The notes under the pieces are model-generated. The model was not told where the DNA came from. It did not search any database and saw only the letters and a list, made by a program, of their open reading frames with translations. Of a stretch of 36,379 bases of DNA, positions 7,298-15,131 are shown one piece after another (the stretch's first letter is position 1; each line of letters begins with the position of its first letter). The DNA is from Bifidobacterium breve (lineage in GTDB: Bacteria; Actinomycetota; Actinomycetes; Nanopelagicales; Nanopelagicaceae), in the NCBI GenBank assembly GCA_945881945.1, contig CAMCVO010000012.1, forward strand, positions 1 through 36,379. The letters run 5' to 3'. Made by a program: the position numbers and the translations under genes.

Positions 7298-7462
7298 CAC
7301 TCATTGCTAATGAGTATCCCGCTCCTACCAGCCAGATAAAAGATCGTCTTTTATTTGACTAAACGAAAGGAAAATAGTGAAAACTATTTCATTAAAGAAA
7401 GTATCTGCTGTTGCAGTTGCTTCGCTTGGATTCGGACTTTTGTCTGTGGTTCCGGCGCAGGC
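7298..7462 (+). repeat. Inverted repeat R5, left copy (surface-gene 5' block, 165 bp)
   Basis: This block matches the reverse complement of 15046-15210 over its full 165 bp without gaps. My hand alignment gives about seven mismatches, so roughly 96% identity. It covers a dyad ACTCATT-GCT-AATGAGT (7299-7315), a second dyad AGATAAAAGA-TCG-TCTTTTAT, the ribosome binding site and the complete signal peptide coding region. Similarity stops abruptly after the signal-peptide cleavage region. The mismatches cluster between the dyads and near the end of the signal peptide. Confidence 0.92.
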
Positions 7463-9275
7463 GGCTTACATAACAAGCAACGTAACATCGATTAACTTAA
7501 CTAGATCTACCACTACTCCAACCCAAGGCGCTGTGGTTGCTGTAAACATTGGAGCAGTTGTACCTTCTGCGACTCGCGTTGTTGGAGATCAAATGCTATT
7601 CCAAGCTGCATTTACCTCACTACCTGCAGGTGGAGAAGTAGCAATCAGTGGAGCTCTTGGTGTAGATGGAGCTGCAGCAAACACGACCGCAACTTACCCA
7701 ACAGGCTGGAATGGAACTGCTGTTGCCGGAGCTGGAACAGGCAAGCTTGAATTAGTAGCAGCTGCTACCACAGCTGGAAGCACTATCACTTCTAGTGCAA
7801 CAGTTGGATTTGGTTCATTTACATTTACGCCAAGTAAAGCTGGTGTTTATACGATGAAGGTCTGGCATGACACAACTGCTACTCCAGATGGTATTCAATC
7901 TGGAACTGAAATTAGCTCATCAATTTCTATCACAGTTGTTGCTGCTACACAACTATCTCCCTCAGCATCAATCATTCGCATGGGAGTTCCTACAACCCTT
8001 GCAGTTACCCAAAACAGTGCAACAACTACTTTAACCAATTACACTGTTGCAGAAGATGCCAAACCAAGATCTGCTGCTAAGGGTACTTCTGCTGCACCAA
8101 ACAACATTGCTCAAGTAGCAGTTGTTTTGGTTAATGGCAATGGCTCTGCTGCCGGTAACCTACACACAGTTACAGCTGATATCACAGGCTCTGGCCTAGT
8201 TCTTTGTAACAACAGTGGTACTGCAGCTGCCGGAACAGTGCGTTCATCAGTTTTGACGCTAACTGGTACCGATAACGTTGCATCTTGCCATATCAGTACC
8301 GATGGAACTGCCGGTCCTGGAACAGTAACAATCTCTGTTACAGACTCAGTATCTGGAACAAAAACAGTCCTAGGCACAAGATCATTCACCTCATATGGTG
8401 ATGTGGCTAAGATTGAAGTTTCAACTAAAAACTACACAATTGGCCGCGCTGGTTTCACAACTGGTAAAGCCGCTACCACTCGTGCTGCTGCAACAGAAGT
8501 TGGTAACTCAGCTGCTCCCGCAACAGTAACAACTACAAGTGGAACTGCAACTACACCTGCTTTCATTGTTAAGGCAACTGATTCACTTGGTCAAGCAGCG
8601 AATATCGCTGCTTCTGGAGTGCCAGCAATTGTTTCAGGTACTACAACTGTAGTAACAGGTGGAACCTGTTTACTAGATGATGGTGCTGCAACCGTTGGCT
8701 CAAGCACAAACGGAGTTGGATTCTATAACTGTGACTTCTCAACTTCAGCTGCTGCTGCTTCAGGAGGAAAATCCACATTAACAATTAGAACTGTTGATCC
8801 AGCTGGTGATGGAACTACATTCCTAACCACAACTCTTGATGTAACTGTTGGTGGATCTATTTCAACTGAAACCATTGCATTTGATAAAACATCATATGCA
8901 CCTGGTGAAGGAATGACGATCACTCGTACAGCTAAAGACTCTGCTGGAAACCCAGTATTTGATGGTGCAGCTGCACCAGCAATTACATTCAGCAAATCTG
9001 TTGGTGGAACTGCACCTGCAGCTAGCTTCTATGTTGGTGGCACAAGATCATCAACATCTTCTACTGGCGTACAGTCAGTATTTGCACCATCAGTACCTGG
9101 TGCTTTCACAGCAATTGCTACATCTGGTAACACTGCAGGATCTGCTTTATCTGCAGCTTCATCAGTAGCAGATGCTAATGCTGGCCTACTAACACAGATC
9201 GATGCATTAAATGCAAAGATCGTAGCTCTTAATGCTCTTATCGCTAAGATCATGAAGAAGCTAGGTGTTAAGTAA
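7377..9275 (+). CDS. Large secreted surface protein with Ig-like repeats (paralogue A)
   Basis: A 632-residue protein with a clear signal peptide (starts MKTISLKKVSAVAVASLGFG; cleavage likely after VVPAQA). The body is rich in Thr, Ser, Ala and Gly, with beta-strand-like repeats. A bacterial Ig-like segment begins near residue 501 (FDKTSYAPGEGMTITRTAKD). It ends in an amphipathic helix (LLTQIDALNAKIVALNALIA, then KIMKKLGVK). There is no LPXTG signal, lipobox or membrane anchor, so attachment may depend on the terminal helix. The GTG start at 7377 has AAAGGA upstream. A strong terminator follows. This resembles an S-layer-like or adhesin protein; no specific ligand can be inferred. Its ends are nearly identical to paralogue B at 13407-15131, but its middle is not. 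Confidence 0.8.
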   Translation: MKTISLKKVSAVAVASLGFGLLSVVPAQAAYITSNVTSINLTRSTTTPTQGAVVAVNIGAVVPSATRVVGDQMLFQAAFTSLPAGGEVAISGALGVDGAAANTTATYPTGWNGTAVAGAGTGKLELVAAATTAGSTITSSATVGFGSFTFTPSKAGVYTMKVWHDTTATPDGIQSGTEISSSISITVVAATQLSPSASIIRMGVPTTLAVTQNSATTTLTNYTVAEDAKPRSAAKGTSAAPNNIAQVAVVLVNGNGSAAGNLHTVTADITGSGLVLCNNSGTAAAGTVRSSVLTLTGTDNVASCHISTDGTAGPGTVTISVTDSVSGTKTVLGTRSFTSYGDVAKIEVSTKNYTIGRAGFTTGKAATTRAAATEVGNSAAPATVTTTSGTATTPAFIVKATDSLGQAANIAASGVPAIVSGTTTVVTGGTCLLDDGAATVGSSTNGVGFYNCDFSTSAAAASGGKSTLTIRTVDPAGDGTTFLTTTLDVTVGGSISTETIAFDKTSYAPGEGMTITRTAKDSAGNPVFDGAAAPAITFSKSVGGTAPAASFYVGGTRSSTSSTGVQSVFAPSVPGAFTAIATSGNTAGSALSAASSVADANAGLLTQIDALNAKIVALNALIAKIMKKLGVK

Positions 9276-9341
9276 TAATTAATCCGTAAGGATTAAATGG
9301 AAGAGGCCCGGCCCTGCTTTAATTAGCGGGGCCGGGCTTTT
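9186..9341 (+). repeat. Inverted repeat R3, left copy (surface-gene 3' block, 156 bp)
   Basis: Matches the reverse complement of 13341-13496 over 156 bp with no gaps and about three mismatches by hand alignment. It covers the last 29 or so codons (C-terminal helix), the stop codon, the spacer with CCGTAAGG and the whole terminator. The protein end is identical in both paralogues, and nearly all third codon positions are identical too, which points to recent copying or gene conversion rather than selection on protein sequence alone. Confidence 0.92.
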
Positions 9342-9345
9342 CTTA
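9306..9345 (+). terminator. Rho-independent terminator of surface paralogue A
   Basis: GCCCGGCCCTGC pairs with GCGGGGCCGGGC (one T-G wobble) around the loop TTTAATTA, giving a 12-bp GC-rich stem followed by TTTTCTTATTCTT. It lies 30 bp after the stop codon and is part of repeat R3. Confidence 0.9.
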
Positions 9346-9397
9346 TTCTTCCCACTCTTGAACACTGTTATTTGGCAGTTAGCATTTTCTGATTTGC

Positions 9398-9418
9398 TTA
9401 CTCATTGATGATGAGTAA
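9398..9418. promoter_or_regulatory. Dyad TTACTCAT-N5-ATGAGTAA, related to the surface-gene upstream dyad
   Basis: A perfect 8-bp inverted repeat around TGATG. The half-site ACTCAT...ATGAGT is the same as in the dyads upstream of both surface paralogues (7299-7315 and 15193-15209), which have the shorter centre TGCTA or TAGCA. It lies in the intergenic space between paralogue A and the HTH gene. It could be a binding site for a common regulator or recombinase; no function is shown. Confidence 0.45.
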
Positions 9419-9484
9419 ATGCATGTATGAAATACTCTAGGCAAATAGTTAATACTGGCTCTTAAAACTCTTAAAACTCGAAGT

Positions 9485-9525
9485 AAAGTAGCCCCAATTG
9501 CATTAGATACATCTAGGGCTACTTT
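9485..9525 (-). terminator. Stem-loop beyond the HTH gene
   Basis: AAAGTAGCCC and GGGCTACTTT form a 10-bp stem with a 21-nt loop. It lies 22 bp beyond the stop of the minus-strand gene at 9547 and is followed on that strand by a weak T stretch. It is probably that gene's terminator; the long loop makes it less certain. Confidence 0.5.
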
Positions 9526-9546
9526 GTAGCTAAAACTGCAAAAGTT

Positions 9547-9996
9547 TTATATCACTGCTGCTAGCCCGCCTGATGAAGATTCGGATTTGATCTTCTCAAA
9601 ATCAGGGTTATCAGAAGCCTTTTTTCCATATCTCTCTGGGAAACGACGTTCAAGCATCCATGCTGTTGCTCTCCAGTGCTCTGGTTTATCCCCCGCCTTC
9701 CTTAATCTTTGGAGCAGTTCAAACTCTGAGCACTCCGTAGCCTCTCGAACTCGTTCTACCAACTCAACATAAATTGCTTCAGCTCCTTCTTTTTTACCAA
9801 GGACAAGCCAGCGGTAAATAGTGCTTTCGCTTATATCAGTCAATAATGCAGCTCTGGCGATTGTTTGACCTTGAATTAACAGATCACAGAACTGCTCGAT
9901 CATCTCAGCTGTAAGTTTTGGTGGCCGGCCAATTGGATGCGGCCTGGAGCTTGTGTATTCACTTTTTTCGTACTGATCCAAAATGGAATTGGACAT
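9547..9996 (-). CDS. Phage-type helix-turn-helix protein, terminase small subunit-like
   Basis: A 149-residue protein. Residues about 22-70 carry GRPPKLTAEMIEQFCDLLIQ, then an HTH with ISESTIYRWLVLG. The C-terminal half has EHWRATAWMLERRFPERYG (about residues 107-125). The combination of GRPxKLT, an HTH ending in SESTxYRWL and an AWxLERRFPERYG tail is common in phage-encoded HTH proteins related to the terminase small subunit. No large terminase, portal or capsid gene is in the window, so this is either a phage relic or a domesticated DNA-binding protein. It could act as a regulator of the surrounding surface genes, but nothing in the sequence proves that. A stem-loop follows its stop. Confidence 0.7.
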   Translation of the reverse strand: MSNSILDQYEKSEYTSSRPHPIGRPPKLTAEMIEQFCDLLIQGQTIARAALLTDISESTIYRWLVLGKKEGAEAIYVELVERVREATECSEFELLQRLRKAGDKPEHWRATAWMLERRFPERYGKKASDNPDFEKIKSESSSGGLAAVI

Positions 9997-10221
9997 TATT
10001 GATATTTCCTTTTCTTATTTATCCTGATTGATTCACTCCGCCTCCAAGGCAAATCGCAACAAGGCTCAGAATTTCTGAGTTATGGCATAGAACAGATGTC
10101 CATATCGATTTATTCCCAACAGGATTGTTAATACAGCTAGCTAGATACAAGATACCGGGCTTCAACTAGCAATTAATTACAAGGCGCGATTGGAACTAAA
10201 CGAAAGCAATTTCCTCAATTA

Positions 10222-10264
10222 CAAAGAAAAACCCCCGGCAACCAAAAGTAGCCGGGGGTTTTAA
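10222..10264 (-). terminator. Bidirectional-looking terminator after the small secreted protein gene
   Basis: AACCCCCGGC and GCCGGGGGTT (10230-10239 and 10251-10260) make a 10-bp stem. It has a T-rich stretch on the minus-strand side and TTTTAAG on the plus side. It ends the minus-strand gene at 10277. The rest of 9997-10221 shows no gene on either strand. Confidence 0.85.
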
Positions 10265-10276
10265 GTTAACTCTTTT

Positions 10277-10663
10277 TTAGTAACCCTTTGCGCAAGCAAG
10301 TTCTACATAGGTTTTATATGTTTCAACCTCTGTAGTTTTACTATCTTTTTGTGCTGCTGACGCACTTGGATCAGCTTTAAACTTGTTCAACTCAATTACT
10401 GTGTCTTTGTAAATTTTATCAATGTCAATACAGGTTGAAGATACCCATACGAGCTTCTTAGCAGCAGAACCTTTAGCTATTGGGTTGGTTCTACACCTAT
10501 AGGTCTCAGTGGATCCTTTTGAGGTCACCTTTGTAGTCTTGTTCTTCTGCTTGGTTGTGCAGGAGGTGCCAGTTGTAATCTTGGCAGCAGCGCTAGCCTC
10601 AGTTGAAAGTAGTACTGATCCAAGAAGGGCTCCTACTAATACAAGTGCCTTAGTCTTTTTCAT
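10277..10663 (-). CDS. Small secreted protein, unknown function
   Basis: About 128 residues with a signal peptide starting MKKTKALVLVGALLGSVLLS and a cleavage region STEASAAA. The mature part is lysine- and threonine-rich, with cysteines in SCTTKQKNKTTKV, YRCRTN, SSTCIDID and VELACAKG, giving four Cys that could form two disulfides outside the cell. The ATG at 10663 has GGGAG just upstream and gives a normal signal peptide; an upstream ATG at 10675 would add MWEK. I do not recognise the family. It is divergent from the secreted repeat protein at 10840, and the 176 bp between them must hold both promoters. Confidence 0.72.
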   Translation of the reverse strand: MKKTKALVLVGALLGSVLLSTEASAAAKITTGTSCTTKQKNKTTKVTSKGSTETYRCRTNPIAKGSAAKKLVWVSSTCIDIDKIYKDTVIELNKFKADPSASAAQKDSKTTEVETYKTYVELACAKGY

Positions 10664-10804
10664 CTTCTCCCACATCCTTAACTCTTTTTTTAGGGGGTAA
10701 GAGGAGCATCTTTGTGAATGCTCTCCTTATGGGGTTTATTTTAGGGGTTAGGGGGTGCAAATATGAAGTGAGACAGGGGTGAATTGTCTGTGAATACCCC
10801 TGCA

Positions 10805-10840
10805 TTGTTTATATTCAAGGCTCAATTTATACTTATCTAA
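10805..10840 (+). promoter_or_regulatory. Consensus-like leaderless promoter of the repeat protein gene
   Basis: TTGTTT at 10805-10810 and TATACT at 10828-10833 are separated by 17 bp. Seven bases after the -10 box lies the A of the ATG at 10840. There is no Shine-Dalgarno, so the mRNA should start at the initiation codon. Confidence 0.75.
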
Positions 10841-11811
10841 TGCGTATTCGGATAGCAATTCTTAGCCTTTTGGCATCACTGCTTTCAACAGGATTTATGT
10901 TTACCTCAGCTCCAGTTGCAAATGCCGGGTGCCGTGATTACCCAGAGTCGGTAACACCAGCATGTGCTGCACAAAATCTTGCCGAAGAACAAGCAAGGCA
11001 AGCAGCAGCTGAAGTGCAACGTGCTCAAGATTTAGTTGATGCTGAAAATCGTGCCAAAGAACAAGCAGCGCGCGATTACGTTGCTAGCGGCTCTCGCCCT
11101 TGCAGTGTTTACCCAGCATCTATTACACCTGAATGTGCAGCACAGAATTTAGATTATGAAGCCAGTAAGCGAGTAGCTGCGGCAGAGCAACAGGTTAAAG
11201 ATCAGATTAAAGCTGAAGAGGCAGCCAAGGCAAGTGCAGAGATTGAATACATCCGCAATGGTTCTCGCCCCTGCACGCTTTATCCAGCATCAATTACGCC
11301 AGAGTGTTCTGCTGAAAACTTAGCGTATGAAACTAAGAAACAAGTGGCAGCGGCTGCAAAATTTCAAGAAGATATAATTGAGGCAGAACAAAAAGCACTT
11401 AAGCAAGCCCAGGATGATTACATCCGCAATGGCTCACGTCCTTGTTCTGTTTTCCCAGCATCAACAACACCAGAGTGCGCTGCAGCTAATCTACAATTTG
11501 AAGAGATTAAAAAGGTTGAGATTGCTGCCCTGACAGCTGCAAGAGAAGTAAGTACTAAATCTTTGATTACCACCAAGGATGAGAATGGCTCACTGCTTGT
11601 AGTCAGTAACATTCCAAAGGGAGTGGACTTACTAACTACAAAAGTAAAATTATTAAATAGCAAAGGTAAATTAGTCGATACCGGTGAGATTAGATATGAC
11701 GGTGCAGGTAAACCTTACTTTGTCTTTGATAAGCAGGTTGTTAAAGGAAACTACAAGATTGAGTTATCTATTCCAAAGAAGAAGGCTGCAACTATTTCGG
11801 TAAAGCTTTAA
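10840..11811 (+). CDS. Secreted protein with four 57-residue cysteine-paired repeats
   Basis: A 323-residue protein with a signal peptide (residues 1-29, ending VANAG). Four repeats follow, each with a motif of the form SRPCSVYPASITPECAAQNL. The paired cysteines are at 31/42, 88/99, 145/156 and 202/213, so the period is exactly 57 residues and each pair is 11 apart. Between motifs lie charged, alanine-rich stretches that should form long helices or coiled coils. The last 90 residues form a beta-rich domain with no cysteine. Each Cys pair probably closes a small disulfide loop between helices, giving a rod with a terminal head. The family is unknown to me. Its end overlaps the convergent gene by 4 bp, with no terminator between them. 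Confidence 0.8.
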   Translation: MRIRIAILSLLASLLSTGFMFTSAPVANAGCRDYPESVTPACAAQNLAEEQARQAAAEVQRAQDLVDAENRAKEQAARDYVASGSRPCSVYPASITPECAAQNLDYEASKRVAAAEQQVKDQIKAEEAAKASAEIEYIRNGSRPCTLYPASITPECSAENLAYETKKQVAAAAKFQEDIIEAEQKALKQAQDDYIRNGSRPCSVFPASTTPECAAANLQFEEIKKVEIAALTAAREVSTKSLITTKDENGSLLVVSNIPKGVDLLTTKVKLLNSKGKLVDTGEIRYDGAGKPYFVFDKQVVKGNYKIELSIPKKKAATISVKL

Positions 11812-13256
11812 GCAACAGCTACCTTTGTAAGCACCTTACTGCCCCGCTTGATCTGGATCTCATACCCAGAAAGATCAGCAGTTGTTGGCACAAACAATTC
11901 ACCTGTTTGATCAACAGTTAGTTTTAGATTTCTTGCTTTAGCACCCTTTTTAACAGCAACTACTTTAAGGGTTGAATCAATTGCAGGAAGTGAATCCTCC
12001 GTTGATAGCTGATATCCAGTTGCAGTCTTTACAGGATCAATATCAGCGGTTTTTAATGCTGCATCAACCTGCTTCTTTAGGTTTGCATCTTTAATAACAG
12101 AAGGTAGTTGAATACCAGTACTTAGCTCAACCCGCTCACCAGTAATATCGGTAATAACACCATTTTGAATACTTCTACTTACCTGCTTGCCATTAACAGT
12201 TGAGATTACTTTAAATATCCCACCTTGATAAATAACTTTATTAGCTGTTGTTGTGGTGAAGCCACCCATACTTTGACCAGTAATTGGATTTGGTGGCACT
12301 TGTAATACCAATTTGCAACCATCTGGGCATCCACCCTTTGCCCAAGAGGGCTCCTCAATCTTGCCTCCTAATTTGCCTTCATCCCCACATACAAAGCTTG
12401 AGCAATCAATGGTGTTGATAACAACACCATTTTTATCAACAACTGCCCATGTGCCCTGTTGTTGCTCAATTGGGGTGGTTGATCGATTTGCCGAAAGATC
12501 AAAAGCTTTAGATCCAATTAGATTGGCATCATTGGTGGTGCCATCTGGATTGATAACAGGTGGCAGATTAGATCGATAAACAACCTGTACCTCTTTGCCA
12601 GTTAGTGGATCAACACTTGATACAGATATTAAGCTGCCAGTAATTGGGCCATTACCAGCAAGGATGCTTCCATCACTGCCATAAAATGGTTTTATTGCAA
12701 CATCCTCACTCATTACAACACCATTAACAATTGGAATATAAAGACCATTTTTTGCATCCCATTGGTACTCAAGCTTTGTGCCATCAGCCCTTACCGGCAT
12801 ATCTAGTGGTGTGCCTGGCACAAATGGTGTGCCATCTTGGTTAAATAAAGGTGGAGCTAGTGGAACTAATCCTGCAAAGGGATCTATTGGCTGCGGGGAG
12901 GCATCCCCTGGCATTAGTGGCACATACATATTTGTCAGCGGGTCATACTCATAACGATATTGACCACCATCTGCTCTAACTGGCAACTCAATTGGTGTGC
13001 CAGGAATGAAAGGAGTGCCATCATTATTAAATAATGGTGGTGGCAGTGGGCCCGGGGATGGCGGAGTTGGTCCATTAATCCCAGTTAATGATTCAACTGG
13101 ACCACTAGCTGGTGGGGCATTAACACCTGGAATTATTGGAACATCAATACCTGGGATATTGGTAGGTCTGCCATCATTATTTGTGTCAGCATTGACAGGT
13201 GCCAGTAAACCAAGAACAACAGCAACTCCTACCAGCGCCCTAACCAAGATCTTCAT
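11808..13256 (-). CDS. Secreted proline-rich protein with internal repeat
   Basis: The start at 13256 gives a signal peptide (MKILVRALVGVAVVLGLLAP, cleavage near VNADT) and about 482 residues; the frame stays open to a TTG at 13292, but that would hide the signal peptide. The N-terminal third is rich in proline and contains two copies of PPLFNxDGTPFxPGTP, about 61 residues apart, each followed by LPVRADG or MPVRADG and a Tyr-rich stretch. Three Cys-containing loops (TIDCSSFVCGDEG, GGCPDGCKL) follow. The C-terminus is a small beta domain (SGYEIQIKRGSKVLTKVAV) comparable in style to the end of the convergent protein at 10840. Probably a cell-wall or surface structural protein; family not recognised. 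A GTTGC-TTAATA-GCAAC hairpin lies 22 bp upstream. Confidence 0.75.
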   Translation of the reverse strand: MKILVRALVGVAVVLGLLAPVNADTNNDGRPTNIPGIDVPIIPGVNAPPASGPVESLTGINGPTPPSPGPLPPPLFNNDGTPFIPGTPIELPVRADGGQYRYEYDPLTNMYVPLMPGDASPQPIDPFAGLVPLAPPLFNQDGTPFVPGTPLDMPVRADGTKLEYQWDAKNGLYIPIVNGVVMSEDVAIKPFYGSDGSILAGNGPITGSLISVSSVDPLTGKEVQVVYRSNLPPVINPDGTTNDANLIGSKAFDLSANRSTTPIEQQQGTWAVVDKNGVVINTIDCSSFVCGDEGKLGGKIEEPSWAKGGCPDGCKLVLQVPPNPITGQSMGGFTTTTANKVIYQGGIFKVISTVNGKQVSRSIQNGVITDITGERVELSTGIQLPSVIKDANLKKQVDAALKTADIDPVKTATGYQLSTEDSLPAIDSTLKVVAVKKGAKARNLKLTVDQTGELFVPTTADLSGYEIQIKRGSKVLTKVAVA

Positions 13257-13335
13257 ACCCAATATTGTGATTGATAGGTTGCTATTAAGCAACAGTAAGT
13301 AATCAAATTTCTGCTTAGAAAATGAAACTTTTGCC

Positions 13336-13376
13336 CATAAAAAAGCCCGGCCCCGCTAATTAAAGCGGGGCCGGGC
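13336..13376 (-). terminator. Rho-independent terminator of surface paralogue B
   Basis: GCCCGGCCCCGC pairs with GCGGGGCCGGGC around TAATTAAA, giving a 12-bp perfect stem. It is followed on the minus strand by a run of T (seen as A at 13339-13344). It is the counterpart of the terminator at 9306, within repeat R3. Confidence 0.92.
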
Positions 13377-13496
13377 CTCTTCTATTTAATCCTTACGGAT
13401 TAATTATTACTTAACACCTAGCTTCTTCATGATCTTAGCGATAAGAGCATTAAGAGCTACGATCTTTGCATTTAATGCATCGATCTGGGTTAGTAG
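13341..13496 (-). repeat. Inverted repeat R3, right copy (surface-gene 3' block, 156 bp)
   Basis: Reverse-complement partner of 9186-9341, same length, about three mismatches. It covers the terminator, the stop codon and the C-terminal helix codons of paralogue B. Confidence 0.92.
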
Positions 13497-15131
13497 AGCA
13501 GCATTACCATCTGTTACAGATGATGATGCTGTGATTGCAGATTTCGCAGTATTGCCTGATGTTGCAAGAGCTGAGAAAGCTCCAGCCACTGCTGGTGCAA
13601 ATACTGTTGGTGCAGTAGCAGAGGTTGACTTCTTGCCACCAACGTAAGTTGATGCACCTGGAGCAGAACCGCCTACAGCCTTGCTGAATGTTATTGCAGG
13701 AGATGCAGTTCCATCAGCTACTGGGTTACCTGAAGAGTCTTTAGCTGTAACAGTTACAACCATTGCCTCACCTGGTGCGTATGAAGTCTTATCAAATGAC
13801 AAGACCTCAGTAGCAACTGAGCCACCGATTGTCACTGTGACAACAGAGGTTAGGTATGCAACACCTAATACATCAGATGGATCAAGAATGCGGAATGTTA
13901 ATGTCGCAGTCTTGCCTGATGTTGCAGATGAAGGTGTTGAGAATGAAGCGTTATAGAAACCTGCTCCACCTGAACTGTATGTAGACCCAGCAGTGTCAGC
14001 GTTAATTGTGATTGCTGAGTTAACGACTGTTAGATCAGAGCTTACGGCTGAGATTGTTAGGCCGGTGACTGGGTTACCTGCTGAATCTGTAGCTTTAACA
14101 ATTACTGCAGGTGAGGCAGTAGTTGTACGGGCCGCACTTGCGTCACCAGTGGTTCCTCCACCAGCTGTACCGATTGTAAGTTTTGCATCAGCGACAATCT
14201 TTGCTACTGAACCGAAGAATGTAACGGTCTTTGTTGCAAGAGTTTGTGTTACACCGGCAGAGTTAGTTACCTCAACCTTGTATGTTCCAACGCCAGCAGT
14301 ACCGTCAGCACAAATAATGACGTTGTTAACAGCATCAGCAGTAAATGTAACTACGCGAGCATTTGTAGTTGCAGAGCACTGACCAGCTGTTGGTGTATCT
14401 GTTGTGTTAGTGAATGTGCTTGATAGAGCACCAGCGCCTGAAACGGAAACCGTTACAGTTCCTGGAGTAGTCATGGCAACATTCTTTGCATCAAATGCAT
14501 TGATCAAAATACTTCCAGCATTTGTAGTTGCAGCAGTTTTTGTAACATTAACTGGCAATAAATCAGTAGTTGAGGTTGCAATTGTTCCAGCATTACCTGC
14601 AACAATATAAGCCTGTGACAATGTGTTGCTGTAGCCCGAAGCTGGGTTAACAGTGATTGCTACTGGAATTGTAGCAGTCAAAGTAGCAGCAGCTCTTGTT
14701 GTACCAGCAGTTTCGTAAACAGTCAGTACATAGTTATATGTAGTAGTTACTGTTGGTGAAGGCAAGTTTCTTGTTGTAGTTACAGCTGTTACAGCAGTAC
14801 CAAGAGTCGTATCGCTTTGTACAATTACGCCATTGATAGACATATCAATGATGTTTGTGGTAACAAATGCTGCACCACTCTTGACAGTAAATATGATTGC
14901 TGCGCCAGCCGGAGCTGTAATTGTCTTAACTGCAGCAGCATTCACCTGTGTATCAAGAGTACGTGTAACGGTTGATGTGTCAGAAGTAATAGCTACTCCG
15001 CCAACAGTTGTTGCTGTATCCACCCAAACTGGAAGCGTGATTACTGCTTGCGCCGGAACAACGGACAAAAGTCCGAATCCAAGCGAAGCAACTGCAACAG
15101 CAGATACTTTCTTTAATGAAATAGTTTTCAC
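13407..15131 (-). CDS. Large secreted surface protein with Ig-like repeats (paralogue B)
   Basis: A 574-residue protein with the same signal peptide as paralogue A (MKTISLKKVSAVAVASLGFG..., cleavage after VVPAQA) and the identical C-terminal helix. Between them the sequence is recognisably related only toward the C-terminus (FDKTSYAPGEAMVVTVTAKD; AITFSKAVGGSAPGAS) and diverges strongly in the first 250 mature residues. The composition is Thr/Ala/Ser/Val-rich and beta-like. The GTG start at 15131 has AAAGGA upstream. The gene lies downstream of and on the same strand as the sigma-factor fusion, with 176 bp between them containing its own 5' block. Attachment and ligand are unknown. It is probably a second allele-like version of the same surface layer or adhesin component. 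Confidence 0.8.
   Translation of the reverse strand: MKTISLKKVSAVAVASLGFGLLSVVPAQAVITLPVWVDTATTVGGVAITSDTSTVTRTLDTQVNAAAVKTITAPAGAAIIFTVKSGAAFVTTNIIDMSINGVIVQSDTTLGTAVTAVTTTRNLPSPTVTTTYNYVLTVYETAGTTRAAATLTATIPVAITVNPASGYSNTLSQAYIVAGNAGTIATSTTDLLPVNVTKTAATTNAGSILINAFDAKNVAMTTPGTVTVSVSGAGALSSTFTNTTDTPTAGQCSATTNARVVTFTADAVNNVIICADGTAGVGTYKVEVTNSAGVTQTLATKTVTFFGSVAKIVADAKLTIGTAGGGTTGDASAARTTTASPAVIVKATDSAGNPVTGLTISAVSSDLTVVNSAITINADTAGSTYSSGGAGFYNASFSTPSSATSGKTATLTFRILDPSDVLGVAYLTSVVTVTIGGSVATEVLSFDKTSYAPGEAMVVTVTAKDSSGNPVADGTASPAITFSKAVGGSAPGASTYVGGKKSTSATAPTVFAPAVAGAFSALATSGNTAKSAITASSSVTDGNAALLTQIDALNAKIVALNALIAKIMKKLGVK

Noticed and set aside
13993-14382. Long open frames on the plus strand opposite surface paralogue B (also near 13429, 13681 and 14833)
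   Set aside because: They lie antisense to a well-supported secreted protein gene and arise from its biased Ala/Thr/Val codons. They have no ribosome binding site and no recognisable protein features. Similar frames antisense to paralogue A are rejected for the same reason.
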